Below, piece after piece: positions 1 through 11,027 of a stretch of 64,000 bases of DNA (position 1 is its first letter; each line of letters opens with the position of its first letter). The DNA comes from Lasiosphaeria ovina. Lineage: Eukaryota; Ascomycota; Sordariomycetes; Sordariales; Lasiosphaeriaceae. The DNA lies in contig JAULSN010000004.1 of assembly GCA_033439765.1 (NCBI GenBank), positions 2,924,001-2,988,000 of the forward strand. Reading direction: 5' to 3'. The notes beneath the pieces were generated by a model. That model was not told where the DNA came from and made no database searches. It saw only the letters and a program-made list of their open reading frames with translations. The position numbers and the translations under genes are program-made.

Positions 1-1475
1 TTCCAGAAGGTCGCTGGCCAACGCTGGTATAACTTAACGACACCTTCACCCTGGCACTAACTTGGCCCAGCTCTGCCTTTAAAAATCGGTATTTAGCGCC
101 ACACCCAATACCCAATACGAACTCTCCTAGGCATTTAGTCCAGAACACGAGGCAACCAGGGACACAGACAGGATGTGGTATGGGGCCCTCTCTATCTGCA
201 CACCAAGGCTCGCTCCCCCCAATGTTTACCCAAGGGTGCCGATCCCAGTCAGGCCTCGAGAGCAACAGCTCCGATCTCATGGAGACGCAACAACCCGTCG
301 ACGTACCTTGTTGACACCGGCCTATAGATGGCCTGTAAAGAGTCCCAGCTAATTATCAAGAGGGAATTTCTAAGACGACACCGGCAAACATGGACTGCTC
401 CAGATCTGGAAGCATTGCTGGGTGTAGCGGGCCGCTTCGCGCTGCCTGACGCGGCTACATTTGCAGCCCGCGAGGGACTCGAGCGCCTATTCTTCCTATT
501 TCCAACTCTATCTACTACTCTCTTCAATGCTCCTTCCCTATAACGTAAGTCAACTAGGCCAAAAGCGGAACACCCTGGATCCGGAATATACCGTGCACTC
601 CTTTGCGAGGGCCAGGTTGAAGTCTCACGCCAATACCAGTCATTGCTCGCCCTCTTCGTTCACTCGCTCACCTTGTTTACTCACTCACTCTTAGCCCCTT
701 TCCTCTCCCTTGCTCAGTACCTTCATCGTGACCACCTTGATCAGGCGTACCTGCCTTCTCTTACAACGCCACACTGTTGTTATTCGGTGCACTTCTGGAG
801 CCCATTTTCGGGCCCTCAGCGATCACCCAGTCAACTCTTATCGGAGGTTATTCCATACTTAATTACGAAATATAGAGGAGACAATAAATATCTCAAAATA
901 GAGAGAGATGTTATTCATTTATCTACCTACCTACCTAGTATACGTGAGTTGTGAGTTTTGGATATATGGGTTGTTCTGGATGGGTAATAGTGACCTGATT
1001 GGGTGTATCCGATTAATAGTGGGTCCATAACTCTGGAAAGAAAAAAGAAAAAAAAGTCGCTGACTCCGACAACTAAGATCGCCATCACTGGCTTGTCTAT
1101 GGGAGAGCGGACGGGATCCCGAACTTTCCAGTGGGTATGGTGGTATGTGACAGACATGAACACGAACAGAGATCATGTAGCCCCCTACGTACGTTCAGTA
1201 CTTCCTACCCAACCGCCATCCCGACCACATGTTCAACCCAAGAGATGCAACCAAGTTTGGCCGTGTAGATACTCACCCATCGGTGCAGAGTACATGCCTC
1301 ATATATTCCCACCGCCTACCCTGCCTGCCTAGCCAAGTCCATACCAAGTAAACAGCCTTGCTTCTGCATGCTTGTAAAGAAAAACACTATGCTGCTAGAT
1401 ACCCAATGACCTCTCAAAACGCCTCGCAGTAAACATGATACTGAACCTCCGAATCGTCAACGAACCCCCTGGTGA
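1..1475. other. left-end intergenic stretch, no supported gene
   Basis: Short open frames occur on both strands (for example plus 328-543, 71 codons), but none shows a recognisable motif, splice pattern or composition that separates it from chance. A short CTAC microsatellite lies near 919-937 and an A-rich tract near 1041-1053. The last few hundred bases are the 3' flank of the minus-strand TOF1 gene, whose stop codon is at 1476-1478. Confidence 0.5.
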
Positions 1476-4400
1476 TTATTCCTCATCGCTGCTGTCGAGG
1501 ATGAAGCCTGCCCTGGCCCTTGGCCGCGCCTTGGAGACGGCGGCGGCTGGGAGATCGTCGTCGTCGTTATCATCATCTCCCCTATCCCTAGCACCTGATG
1601 TTGCCGAATTCTGGGTGTTTCCTCCTGCGCCATTCGCCCCGCTAGGACTTAATGACAACGGCGTGCCCCGTGTGCCCGTATCGTTTTCCAGCATCGGAGT
1701 ACTATCCGCACGGGCCGTCTGGCTCGTCTGGCTGGACTCCATATCGTCATCATCATCGTTCTCCTCGTCCTCGTCGTCATCCTCCTGCTCGTTATCCCCT
1801 TCGTCTTCCTCCTCACTGGACAGTGCCGGCCTTCTGGCCGGTTTTGTCGTCTTCGTTTTCGTCTGGGACCGACGTGGCGGCGACGCTTGACTGGATGCCG
1901 AGTGATCATTATCGTCGTCGTCGTCGTCGTCGTCATCTTCATCACTGCTGGCAATGAGAGCAGCCATAGTCGTCGGCTTCTTTTTCGCCTTTGCGGGTGC
2001 CGTGCTCTGCGAAGGTCCCGCATCCTCGTCACTGTCGTCGACACCGGCTATCCTATCCCATGCCGACTTGCCGGCGTCGTCCGTGGCGGTGGCCAGCCCG
2101 AAGGTCTCGTTCTTCGCCTGTTGCCTGGCCTTCTCTCTTGCAAAGAAAGCGGCGCGCTCTTCCTTACCCTCGTCCCCGCTGGATTCGACGTACAGCGTAC
2201 TCTTGATCTTACGGCGCTTCTCAAGTTGCTTGAGACGCCTGGCCCTGGCCTTCTCATCGAGCTGCTCCTCGGTGGGGAGATCGGCTTCTTCGCTGCCGGC
2301 CCGGCGTTGCCGCTTCTGTCTCTTCTTCGGGCGCTGATCCTCGGCCGTTTGCTTCCGTGCAGTTGGTCCGCCCATAGGGAACAACATCTCGTCGTCATCG
2401 ATCAGATCATCCATGCCGTCGTCATCATCGTAGGCGGCGCGCTTACGCAAGGCAGACTTGCGGCGCAGCTGATCCTCGGCCATCTGGTCGTCTTCAAAAG
2501 TCGGTGGGCTGAATTCCGCTTTCTTTATAAGGCCGAGCGAGTCTTTGAGAGCGTCGGCGGTGAGGCTGCCAGGAAACACCCAGCTTGACTCAGGGGTTTC
2601 ATCGAGCGTAGGAGTAAGTCGCTCTATGCCAACGAGTTTCATAAGTAGGCGGAGGTGAGGGTTCTTGAACCTGGCGGTGCGGCGAGCATCGTCATCTGGG
2701 ACAACAGCTGGTGAAGGTCAGTTTTGGCCAATGATTGCACGGTTTGAAGGTAGGTAAGGGAATGATCTCCTTACTGATTGGAGGGGCAGCTTTGCCCAGG
2801 TTTTCATCAGCTGTCCCCCCAGCTGCTTCTGCCAGGGCCTTCTCGGCGTTCTCCCATGCCCGGCGGTCGACTTCGGCTTCGGAGAGCTGCTTCTTCATCC
2901 ACTCTAGGTGGTCTGCTTGGCCCTTGTCGAGGAGGACGCCAACGGCAATAGCTACCTGGCGATCGTGTTCCACCGCCCCTTTAAACTCGAGCTCTGCGCC
3001 CGGCCTTGGGTTTGACGATATGGTCTGCTTCTCATAGCCATATTCGAGATAATGAGCTGTACTGTTGATCTTGGAAAACAGGAGCTCGGTAAATAGGGCC
3101 GGCCTCTCCTCGAGCTTGCGCACGCACTTCTTGATGAGCTGCTTGGTCAGCTCCTCCCAATCCTTATACACAGACGAAGACTTGTCTAGAGGTTTAGGGC
3201 CTTTGATCATGTCGTAGAAGAGGTGGATGATATCAAGGCGGAATATCATGACGCTCATGTCCAGCTTGAACGCGACCCTGTAGAAATAGCGATGGGCGCG
3301 TTTTAGCTGGGAATCGTTGAGATCTCGGTAGAAACTGGTGAACTTGACAAACGTGTCGACGACGGCCTGGGGGAGAAACCTGGTGGTGAACCTGCGGAAG
3401 TCAAATTTCCTCTCCTGGCTGGTCTTCTCGACGCGCTGTTCGTCGTTGGCGGAGTCGTCGTCGCCCTCGTCTTGGTCCCCATCTCCATCTTCACCCTCGC
3501 CCTCGGCAGCTTTGGCAGCCTTCTTCTTCCGCCGCACCCGTTTCCGAGAGCGGACCTGCAGGTCCACGTTCTGCTTCGAATACGACTCCAAAATACGCAA
3601 AAAGGTGTGGGCGAGTTCGGTGCAGGCGTCAAGGTACTCGAAGCCCTGGTCCTTGTAAGTTCGAACAATGTTGGCTATCGCGTCGTGCGTTGTCTCCTCG
3701 TAGAACAGCCGGCTCAGGGTGTTGTCGGCAATCTCCTCATCCTCCTCGTTCCCAGAGTCGGCCATGTCCTGGACAGTAAGGAGAATCTGGGTGAAACAAC
3801 GCATGACCGTGGTCAATAGCGTCCAATTGTGGTCGCCAAAGGCGCGATTCAAATGGCGCATCAGTGTGATGAACATTTCTTGGCTGAGAACCTCGGCAAC
3901 AAGGTTAAAAGTGCCAACCTCATCGGCGGCAGGCGTCTTTTTTGACCCCTTTCTCGACTTGATTCGCATTCGCTCGGCTTCCAAGAACCAAGCGGTGAGA
4001 TAGAAGAACTGGTCCTTGTGGTAGTCCAGAACATGGAGTGCCCCTCGGTCGATGGACTTGCGCACGTGGAGGAACAGCGGGTTAAAACCAGAGTCGAGAA
4101 AGTCGGACACGAATGAGCCGAGCTGTTGACGGGCCCTCTCGTCGAGGGTGGCCGGGGGACCGAGATTCTTTTGCTCCATGCCGTCTTTTATAGCCTTTCT
4201 CGAGGGCTTGAAGCTTTTGCTGCTATCCATCTTTCTCTCCCGGGTGGCTGCGTCGAGGAGAGCCTCTTGGCCCGTGACTGTGGCCATCTTGCCGTTCTCG
4301 CGCTTCACCCACATCATGGTGCCAAACCGGCTGTGGCGGGTGGGTGCGGTTTTGCTGTATGCTCGCAGCATGGCGGCCTCCTTATTCATGGCCGCAGTGA

Positions 4401-5333
4401 GCTCGTCTGACTTTGCCTTGTTGACCTCCCTCTCGCTGACGAAGAGCTTACTCGAGTCGACGCGCTTGACGAGATGGAAGAGGGTGTCGAGCACGATGAT
4501 ATCCTCCGTGCGGAAGTCGTCTCCCATGTTGGACGATACCGTCAGCAGGGTGAGGAAGATGTCCTGGAAGGAGAAGGCGTCGACAAGGGTGGAGCGGGAG
4601 ATCTGGGTCTCGTCGCCGTCGTACTTGAGGCCCTGGGGAGGGCTGATGGCGGCAATATTCCGCATGAAATAGAGGATGAGCTTTATGATGCCATGGTCTC
4701 GGGGGGTGCGTTGGCCAATGGGGAGGGCCATGGACGGGAGGGCTACTCGGACGGCGGTGCTGAGGATGGGGGCGGCATCGAAGTTGATGATGGCACGCTT
4801 GTAGCCCAGCTGGGCTAGCTGGAGAACGGGGATGTGGCGGTAGTGGTTGACGGTCATGTTGTCGCGGTCCATCTCGATGGGCCAGGTGAGGGGCGTCATG
4901 ACCTCGAAGCAGGCCAGGGCGATGCGGGCCCTGTAGGCATTGTCGGCGCAGTTGGGGGGCCACGATGCGAGAATCTGGAGCAGGTCACCGCCGATAAGGT
5001 TGGCTTCGGCGAGGCAGCGAGCAACGTCCATGCGGTTGGTCTTTTCGTCGTAGAAGCGGATCCATTTCTTGAGGTCGCGCAGAACCTCGAGGGCGTCGTC
5101 TCCGAGCTTGTAGCCGTCGCCGTCGCCATCGTCGACGTTGATGCCACCGAGCTGTAGATGACGGGTTAGATCAGGTCAACCCCAACCCCAGCACCGGCCT
5201 TGACAACCAAGCCTCGCAAACAAGTAGAAGTAGTTGAGGAACAGGGACTAAGACTTACGGCTGATACCAGGCTGGTGATGTGTGCCCGCACCTCGGGGTG
5301 CACTGTGTCTGTGTTGACTTCTGCGGCTTCCAT
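1476..5333 (-). CDS. TOF1: Tof1/Swi1 (Timeless family) replication fork protection factor
   Basis: The product matches the Tof1/Swi1/Timeless family. With Csm3/Swi3 this nuclear protein stabilises stalled replication forks, supports the S-phase checkpoint and mediates programmed pausing. I read three exons: 5333-5259 (25 codons, ATG at 5333), 5151-2775 and 2707-1476. Introns are 5152-5258 (GTAAGT...CTACAG) and 2708-2774 (GTAAGG...CACCAG). The joined frame is 3684 nt, 1227 residues, normal for filamentous-fungal Tof1. Near the N-terminus are the family strings [25 protein letters not shown] and, later, [12 protein letters not shown]. The middle holds a basic-then-acidic linker (about RKRVRRKKK, then E/D-rich), and exon 3 begins with the family stretch PDDDARR and [14 protein letters not shown]. 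The C-terminus is disordered and very acidic, with a run of about ten Asp near residue 1075. Starting at the internal Met at 5031 would lose conserved sequence. It is divergent from the dehydrogenase at 5837. Confidence 0.95.
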
Positions 5334-5836
5334 TTTGGCACGCGCACGGCGATACTCAAGTCAATGCAAGCATGCGAGGCCCGCAAAGCCCGTATCTCGA
5401 GAATTGCGTCGTGGTGTTGTGGCTGTTTGGGCTGATATTCCGTGCTTTGGTATCTGTATCCGTCGGGTGTGTACCAAGACACAGGCCAAAGTTTGGGCAA
5501 CAAAATATTCTTGGCGCGGGGGACGCGTTCTTCGCGTCGAGCAAGCGCGACCCGCGACAGCCACTTAATGGCACGGTGCGTGGTCATCAAAGCCAGCACA
5601 TCCTCCCACTGTGCCCGGTCCTGCCTACATACTTGACAGGGGGCCGCTAGGGGCCCTGGTTAGTGCACTCACCGCTGCATATCCTGCCCCACGTCACCGT
5701 TGGCCCGAGGTTAACCGACGGGCGCATTCCAATTCCATCCCACCCATCGCTCGTCCAGCAGAGACGTTTGATGCCATCTCGAACTTGAACTCGAACTTGG
5801 AGATTGCCCGAGATAAGCTCACATCCGCCATCCGCC
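5334..5836. promoter_or_regulatory. shared divergent promoter region, TOF1 / dehydrogenase
   Basis: These 503 bp separate the TOF1 start codon (minus, 5333) from the dehydrogenase start codon (plus, 5837), so both promoters and 5' leaders must lie here. I see no convincing TATA box. Short open frames on both strands in this interval look accidental. Co-regulation is possible but not shown by the sequence. Confidence 0.6.
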
Positions 5837-6946
5837 ATGGCCTCCCTAGCCGCGACAAGACATGCCCTTCGGGTACCGAGCCAACTCCGATTGCGGCTGT
5901 TCAGCACGAGCAGCTTACGGGCGGCGCAAGAGGTGAAGCGGTTGGGAGTTGTCGGCGCCGGCCAGATGGTAATCCATTTCCTCCCCTTCCATTCCCTCGC
6001 CGCCACAACTGCCAACAGTCACTGACAAGGCGCATTCACTCTCGTACAGGGCCTCGGCATTGCGCTCGTTGCCGCTCTCAAAGCCCAGGTCCCGGTGACG
6101 CTGGTCGACTCGTCGCAAAAGTCGTTGGACAAGGGCGTGGCCTTTGCAGGTTGGTGAGCCTCGTCCGCTGCGAGCTGTTGGGATGCGCCTGCTGAAAACA
6201 AGGTCGGAGATGCAGAGAAGCTACTTGCCAAAGACGTATCCAAGTCGCGCATCACACAGGAGCAGGCCGACGCCGCCCGCGCGCTCCTGACGCCCGCCAC
6301 GTCCTTAGACGGCTTGGCCGACGCCGACTTCGTCATCGAGGCCGTGCCCGAGATCCCGGCGCTCAAGTTCGACATCTTCTCCAAGCTCGCCCAGATCTGC
6401 CCTAAGCATGCCATCCTAGCCACCAACACGTCGTCCATCTCCATCACGCGCATCGCCGCCTCCACCACCCAGGACCCCACCGACACCACCAACAGCTCCC
6501 GGGTCGTCTCGACCCACTTCATGAACCCCGTCCCCATACAGAAGGGCGTCGAGATCATCAGCGGTCTGCAGACAAGCCAGGAGACCCTCGACGCCGCCGT
6601 CGCCTTCTGCAAGCGCATGGGCAAGATCCCCTCGGTCTCGGCCGACTCCCCGGGCTTTCTGGCCAACCGCATCCTCATGCCCTACATCAACGAGGCCGTC
6701 ATCTGCCTCGACACGGGCGTCGGCGACCGCGACTCGATCGACGCCATCATGAAGAACGGCACCAACGTGCCCATGGGCCCCCTGCAGCTCGCCGACTTCA
6801 TCGGCCTCGACACGTGCCTCGCCATCATGAAGGTCCTGCACGAGGAGACGGGCGACTCCAAGTACCGCCCCAGCATCCTCCTCCGCAACATGGTCGACGC
6901 CGGCTGGCTCGGGAAGAAGAGTGGGAAGGGCTTTTACAATTACTAG
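5837..6946 (+). CDS. 3-hydroxybutyryl-CoA / 3-hydroxyacyl-CoA dehydrogenase, mitochondrial
   Basis: This NAD-dependent enzyme oxidises L-3-hydroxyacyl-CoA (3-hydroxybutyryl-CoA type), a step of beta-oxidation and butyryl-CoA metabolism. Exons are 5837-5968, 6050-6149 and 6216-6946. Introns are 5969-6049 (GTAATC...TACAG) and 6150-6215 (GTTGGT...GCAG, a weak donor chosen because it keeps the family reading AEKLLAKDVSK). The product is 320 residues. Residues 1-30 are rich in Arg, Ser and Leu without acidic residues, as in a mitochondrial presequence. The NAD-binding loop VVGAGQMGLGIA follows and is split by intron 1. Then come FVIEAVPE, ATNTSSISIT, the catalytic-His motif STHFMNPVP, DSPGFLANRILMPYINEA, and the C-terminal MGPLQLADFIGLD. 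It ends GKGFYNY. An upstream TTG in frame (5804) is ignored because the ATG at 5837 starts the presequence. Substrate chain length cannot be settled from sequence. Confidence 0.94.
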
Positions 6947-9161
6947 ATTTCCTGCCTTCTATGCCTTTATACAGCGTAGGCAACGAGCCAGCATGACCCA
7001 AGGTCCCTACTGTTAATAGCCAGAGAGGCCGAGGCACCTTACGTTGGATACTGTGTTGTTTGCGGACAAGGCCCCTGTGATTTGTACAGGATTTTCCAGA
7101 CCTATCATCCCTCTAGAAAAAAACTTATGTCTTATAGCTGTATATAACGAACTGGCAATGCAATTTAAAGCTGATTTATCCTTACACAGTTCCAGTTCAT
7201 AATGTTTATTTTCTATCTGCTCCTCCTTTGAAGACCGAGCTTAAAGGTTGAAACAACTATATACTACACAAATAGTATTGAGGAAGCCCTACAGCCCAGC
7301 TGAGTCTGGCGTGCTGTGTATGGATAGCCTGCACTGGGTGTAAATCCCTCGTGCGTACTTCCACGACGACCCATTTGTTCTGCACTCGTTAGTACAGCTA
7401 CTCTAGTTCCGGGGTGCGAGCAAGGAGAACCGGGGGGGAGGGATTTAAACGATGCAGGGTTTGAAGCGGACAGAGAGGGACTCGAGAAGATTGTATCGTG
7501 TCGATGAAACGGGAATTAATAGCGATGGGATACAGTGCTCAGGGGAGAAATAATAGGGGTTCTTTACCTATAACTAGAAGAGGGATGGCCGTGGCTAATT
7601 AATTATAAACCAGTATACTTTGTGTGCTTGCCTTTTTTTATTTAGATAACCATTATGTATAAGGTGGTTGATCCGACCTCCCTAATATAACAGAAGGGGG
7701 GCGTTTTAAAAGAAACTCCACTCTTTTAACAATGGTCCAAGTCTTAGTTTTACGTAAGAGTCTAGTCCTTTCACTGATATATTAATAAGGGGATGGGTGG
7801 CATGGGGGAAATGGAAAACGGGGAAAAGATGAGAGGTGGAAACAAAGGGAACAAGATGGCTATCAACGAAATTATCTCCATCAATTGTCATTCTCGAGTC
7901 TAACACGATCGTGGTCGAGAGAGTAGCTAGTCAAAGCTATGACGAGGATGGCTACCTCCCTATTTGCCTACTTCTAAGCTAAAACTCCTGGCTAATTGGT
8001 CAAAACCTAGCTGCATGGGAACCATGTGCTGATCATTGAACGGCATCGAGAGACAATAGCTAAGAGCAGTCCAAGATGTTGTAAGCAGACTCCCACGTGC
8101 GGAGCTGACCCGCCGACACCGCGACGGAGGAGGGAAATTATCCAGGAGAAACCCGAAAATGGCCTGGCGGGAAAGTCTGAAATGGAAGGCCAAGGCTGTC
8201 CACGTCATCCTGTGGCTCGTAATTATGGTAGGACAACTAGGTGCGTCTGTGAGCAGTCACGTAGTGAAGCATTCTAGAAGCACCCGAGGGTTGGCACGAG
8301 TAGGGCCGTCTGAATGCGCTCAGTCTTGCTTAATCGCGTGGCAGGAATTACCTAGCTGAACGAGGGTGCCGAGTGTGACTGTTTGAAGCCCATACATTAG
8401 CTACCCAACTCCTTTTTATTTCTTACGGATATGAGCACGCGTGCTTTCTTTTTTTTTCCCGGCATGAGATAGACCGCAATGTGAGGAATAGCGTAAGCAG
8501 TGCTAGGATAACGGACAAGGGAGTTATAGTTCTTGGGGTTGAGGCGTCTGCTCTCGGAAAGCAAAATGATACGCCAGAGTCTGGACCTTTGTTGTAGGCC
8601 TGTGGTGTTGGATAATTAGATAGCAGGTTTCCGAATGCGCTGGTTCTATTTCTCTTGGGTTTCCTACTTATGTCTAAGGTTAACGAGCTTTGGCTGAAAC
8701 TTGAACGTGCTTAGGAGTGTTGTCTGTACTCTTTTGCCTGTGTAAAGGTTTTGTTTCTAGCACACTGTTTCCCGCGGGGCATCGCCATCGATGGGGCGCC
8801 TTCTTGGAACAATTTACTTACGGAAAGCACATCTAATGCTACGACGGCAGCGCCCTCTCGTTTAATACCAAGCTAGCTTTCCAAGGTGATTATGGAAACA
8901 GTAAAATGCTAGTTGATTGTAATTGAATTGGCTTCGGGTCTCCTGAAGACACTGGGGATCGTATGTACAGTACTCATCCGCAATTCGGTACAGAAGGTAT
9001 GGAGTTCTCAGGCAGTCCATTAAAATGCGACGACGAGCTAGAACTAGAACAAAATATACACAACAAACAAATATCTACACGAAAAGCTGATTGATGGCTC
9101 CCATCGCCACGCCCAACAACGCCACATCCCCAAAGCCACACGCCCAAAACCTGGTAGTTAT
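6947..9161. other. 2.2 kb intergenic stretch between convergent genes
   Basis: This lies between the 3' ends of the dehydrogenase (plus) and the 621-residue gene (minus). It is moderately AT-rich, with T-rich tracts (for example near 8451-8459). Open frames do not exceed about 83 codons and none shows family motifs. I see no RNA gene or mobile element that I can support. Confidence 0.5.
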
Positions 9162-11027
9162 TTAGCGAATATTAAGCGCCATCTCGGCGAACTTCAGCGC
9201 ATCCTTCATCTCCTTAGCAATCCCCTTCTCGTTGTAGTCCGACCCCTGCTCGTCCAGCCGCTCAATGCGGCACTGGGCTATGAGGGCGAACGGACGCAGC
9301 AGCGCAAACGGCACGACGATGTTGTTCTCCTCGAGCGTCCTCTTCATCAGCCCCGCATAGTCCGAGTTGAGCTCTTCGGAGCCGCGGAAGCGCGCGGCGA
9401 ACTCTTTGGTCATGAGCTCCGAGTCGTTCTCGCTCCACAGCGAGTACGAGTACGCGTTGTCGACGAACTTGCACAGCGTCGGCCACCGCTGCGCCCGCTC
9501 GTACGCTGTTAGTTTGGAGAAGCCCTCGTCCTCCTCCGAGTAAAAGTCGGACTCGGGGTACTGGTTCCTGATCGGCGGCCGCCGCCGCTGCTGCTGCTGC
9601 TGGTTATCGGCAGCCCCGTCTAGGCCGGCGCGGTACAGCGGCGTCAGCACGGGAGGGCGAGACGGACCACCACTACCGGGCGCAGGGGTTCTTGGTGCTA
9701 GTGGGGGCAGCCGGGGCAGGTTGTCTTTCTCGGCGTCGAGAATTTGCGCGATGTGCGCCAGCTCCGTCGGCGCCTTCGTCCGCTGGTACTCAGTCATGTG
9801 CCCAGTGATCTTCGTCTCGGTCGCCGCGGACAACAGGCGAGGGTCGTTGCGCTGCTGGGCAGCCATGAGGGTCCGCTGATTGTAGGCAGACCGCCGCGCA
9901 ATGGAGTAGTAGTTGCGCAGGCTGGTCGTTGCAGCAGACGCATCGGGGCTGGAATACCCAGCGAAAAGGTTGCGAGCAGTGGCGCGCCGAGGATACACGA
10001 ACCCGGTGCCTGATATGCGTGGCTCTTCGCGGGGAGAAGAGCGACGAGCAGGGCCGGCCATTTGTGCAGGACCTTCTGGACTACAGCCGCGATATGATGC
10101 GCTAGGGACAGGGGCAAGCTGATCGACAACGTACGGCCCGGCGGGAGGTTGCTGAGCAGGCGTCTGCGATGCGGCAGCGCGACGGCCAGGAGTTCGTGAG
10201 CCGTAGGCCTGTTGCACGGGAGCCGGACCAGGAGGAATGGGGAAGCCAAACCGAGAGAACCCTTCTCGAGCCTGCAAGGCGAGGCGGTTCCACGCCGGGC
10301 CGCGCTCCTTGAAGACGGTGGTGGCGTCGCGGAACATGGGGAGGTAGAAGGTCCGCTGGTGGTTGATGTGGTGCGGCGTGCAGATGCCCTGGGTCGGGAG
10401 TAGCAGGGTCCGCAGGAAGGTGAACTTCTTTTTCTCGTCGTTCTGGTCGTCGTCGGCGGGGGCGACCTCGATCACCACCAGCAGCGGGATCTCGTCCTCC
10501 TGGGCCACGACGCAGTCTTCGCCGAGCTGGTAGCCGACCGTCCTCCTCTTGGTCTGCGAGTCGTGCAAGCCAATGCACTTGGCCGGTAGGTTCGCATACG
10601 TGAGGCCCACAAGCAGGTACGGCCTGATCTCCGACGACATGCTGTCGAACCTTTGCTCCTCGGGCGTCAGCTGCACCGACTGCCGGAACAGCCGTTCAAT
10701 CGGCCCGTAGAAGTTCTTGATGGTCGTTTCGAAAAGCTTGGACGTAGCGTTGCGCGCCACGAGGAAAATGGGGCCGTCCCGCTTGAGCTCATCGGGGATC
10801 TGCATCGCCCAGCCGCCGGTGTTGAAGGCATAGTCCTGGAGCTGCTGCCGCCCCGCGACAGGCTCAGGTGCCATCTCAGTGTCTGGCTCAGACGACTCCT
10901 CACCCGATGGCTCGTACGAGGACTCCCGGCCTGGTTCAGGCTTTACCGGCCCAGCTGCTGCCGCTGCCGCTGCCGCTGCCGCTGCTGCGGCCTTGCTAGC
11001 ACGCGATCGGGTCACCCTATCTGCCAT
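9162..11027 (-). CDS. hypothetical 621-residue protein with N-terminal poly-Ala tract
   Basis: I do not recognise this family. It is a single uninterrupted frame starting at the ATG at 11027 (MADRVTRSRASK) and ending with TAA at 9162. After a basic start there is an unbroken run of about 13 Ala (residues 13-25) encoded mostly by GCN codons, then a Ser/Glu-rich acidic segment to about residue 52. Residues ~60-270 look globular, with many hydrophobic strands (for example PYLLVGLTYANLPAKCIGLHD and IPLLVVIEVAPAD). Residues ~270-480 are Pro/Arg/Ala/Gln-rich and probably disordered, with a Q-R run. The C-terminal ~110 residues look folded again (KLTAYERAQRWPTLCKFVD, ending KFAEMALNIR). No signal peptide or membrane segment is visible. 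A TATATA lies about 20 bp upstream of the ATG. GC-rich third positions and length support a real gene. Confidence 0.8.
   Translation of the reverse strand: MADRVTRSRASKAAAAAAAAAAAAAGPVKPEPGRESSYEPSGEESSEPDTEMAPEPVAGRQQLQDYAFNTGGWAMQIPDELKRDGPIFLVARNATSKLFETTIKNFYGPIERLFRQSVQLTPEEQRFDSMSSEIRPYLLVGLTYANLPAKCIGLHDSQTKRRTVGYQLGEDCVVAQEDEIPLLVVIEVAPADDDQNDEKKKFTFLRTLLLPTQGICTPHHINHQRTFYLPMFRDATTVFKERGPAWNRLALQAREGFSRFGFPIPPGPAPVQQAYGSRTPGRRAAASQTPAQQPPAGPYVVDQLAPVPSASYRGCSPEGPAQMAGPARRSSPREEPRISGTGFVYPRRATARNLFAGYSSPDASAATTSLRNYYSIARRSAYNQRTLMAAQQRNDPRLLSAATETKITGHMTEYQRTKAPTELAHIAQILDAEKDNLPRLPPLAPRTPAPGSGGPSRPPVLTPLYRAGLDGAADNQQQQQRRRPPIRNQYPESDFYSEEDEGFSKLTAYERAQRWPTLCKFVDNAYSYSLWSENDSELMTKEFAARFRGSEELNSDYAGLMKRTLEENNIVVPFALLRPFALIAQCRIERLDEQGSDYNEKGIAKEMKDALKFAEMALNIR

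Noticed and set aside
1887..2588. 233-codon plus-strand frame antisense to TOF1
   Set aside because: It lies wholly opposite TOF1 exon 3 and mirrors its Asp-rich codons as a Val/Ile repeat.
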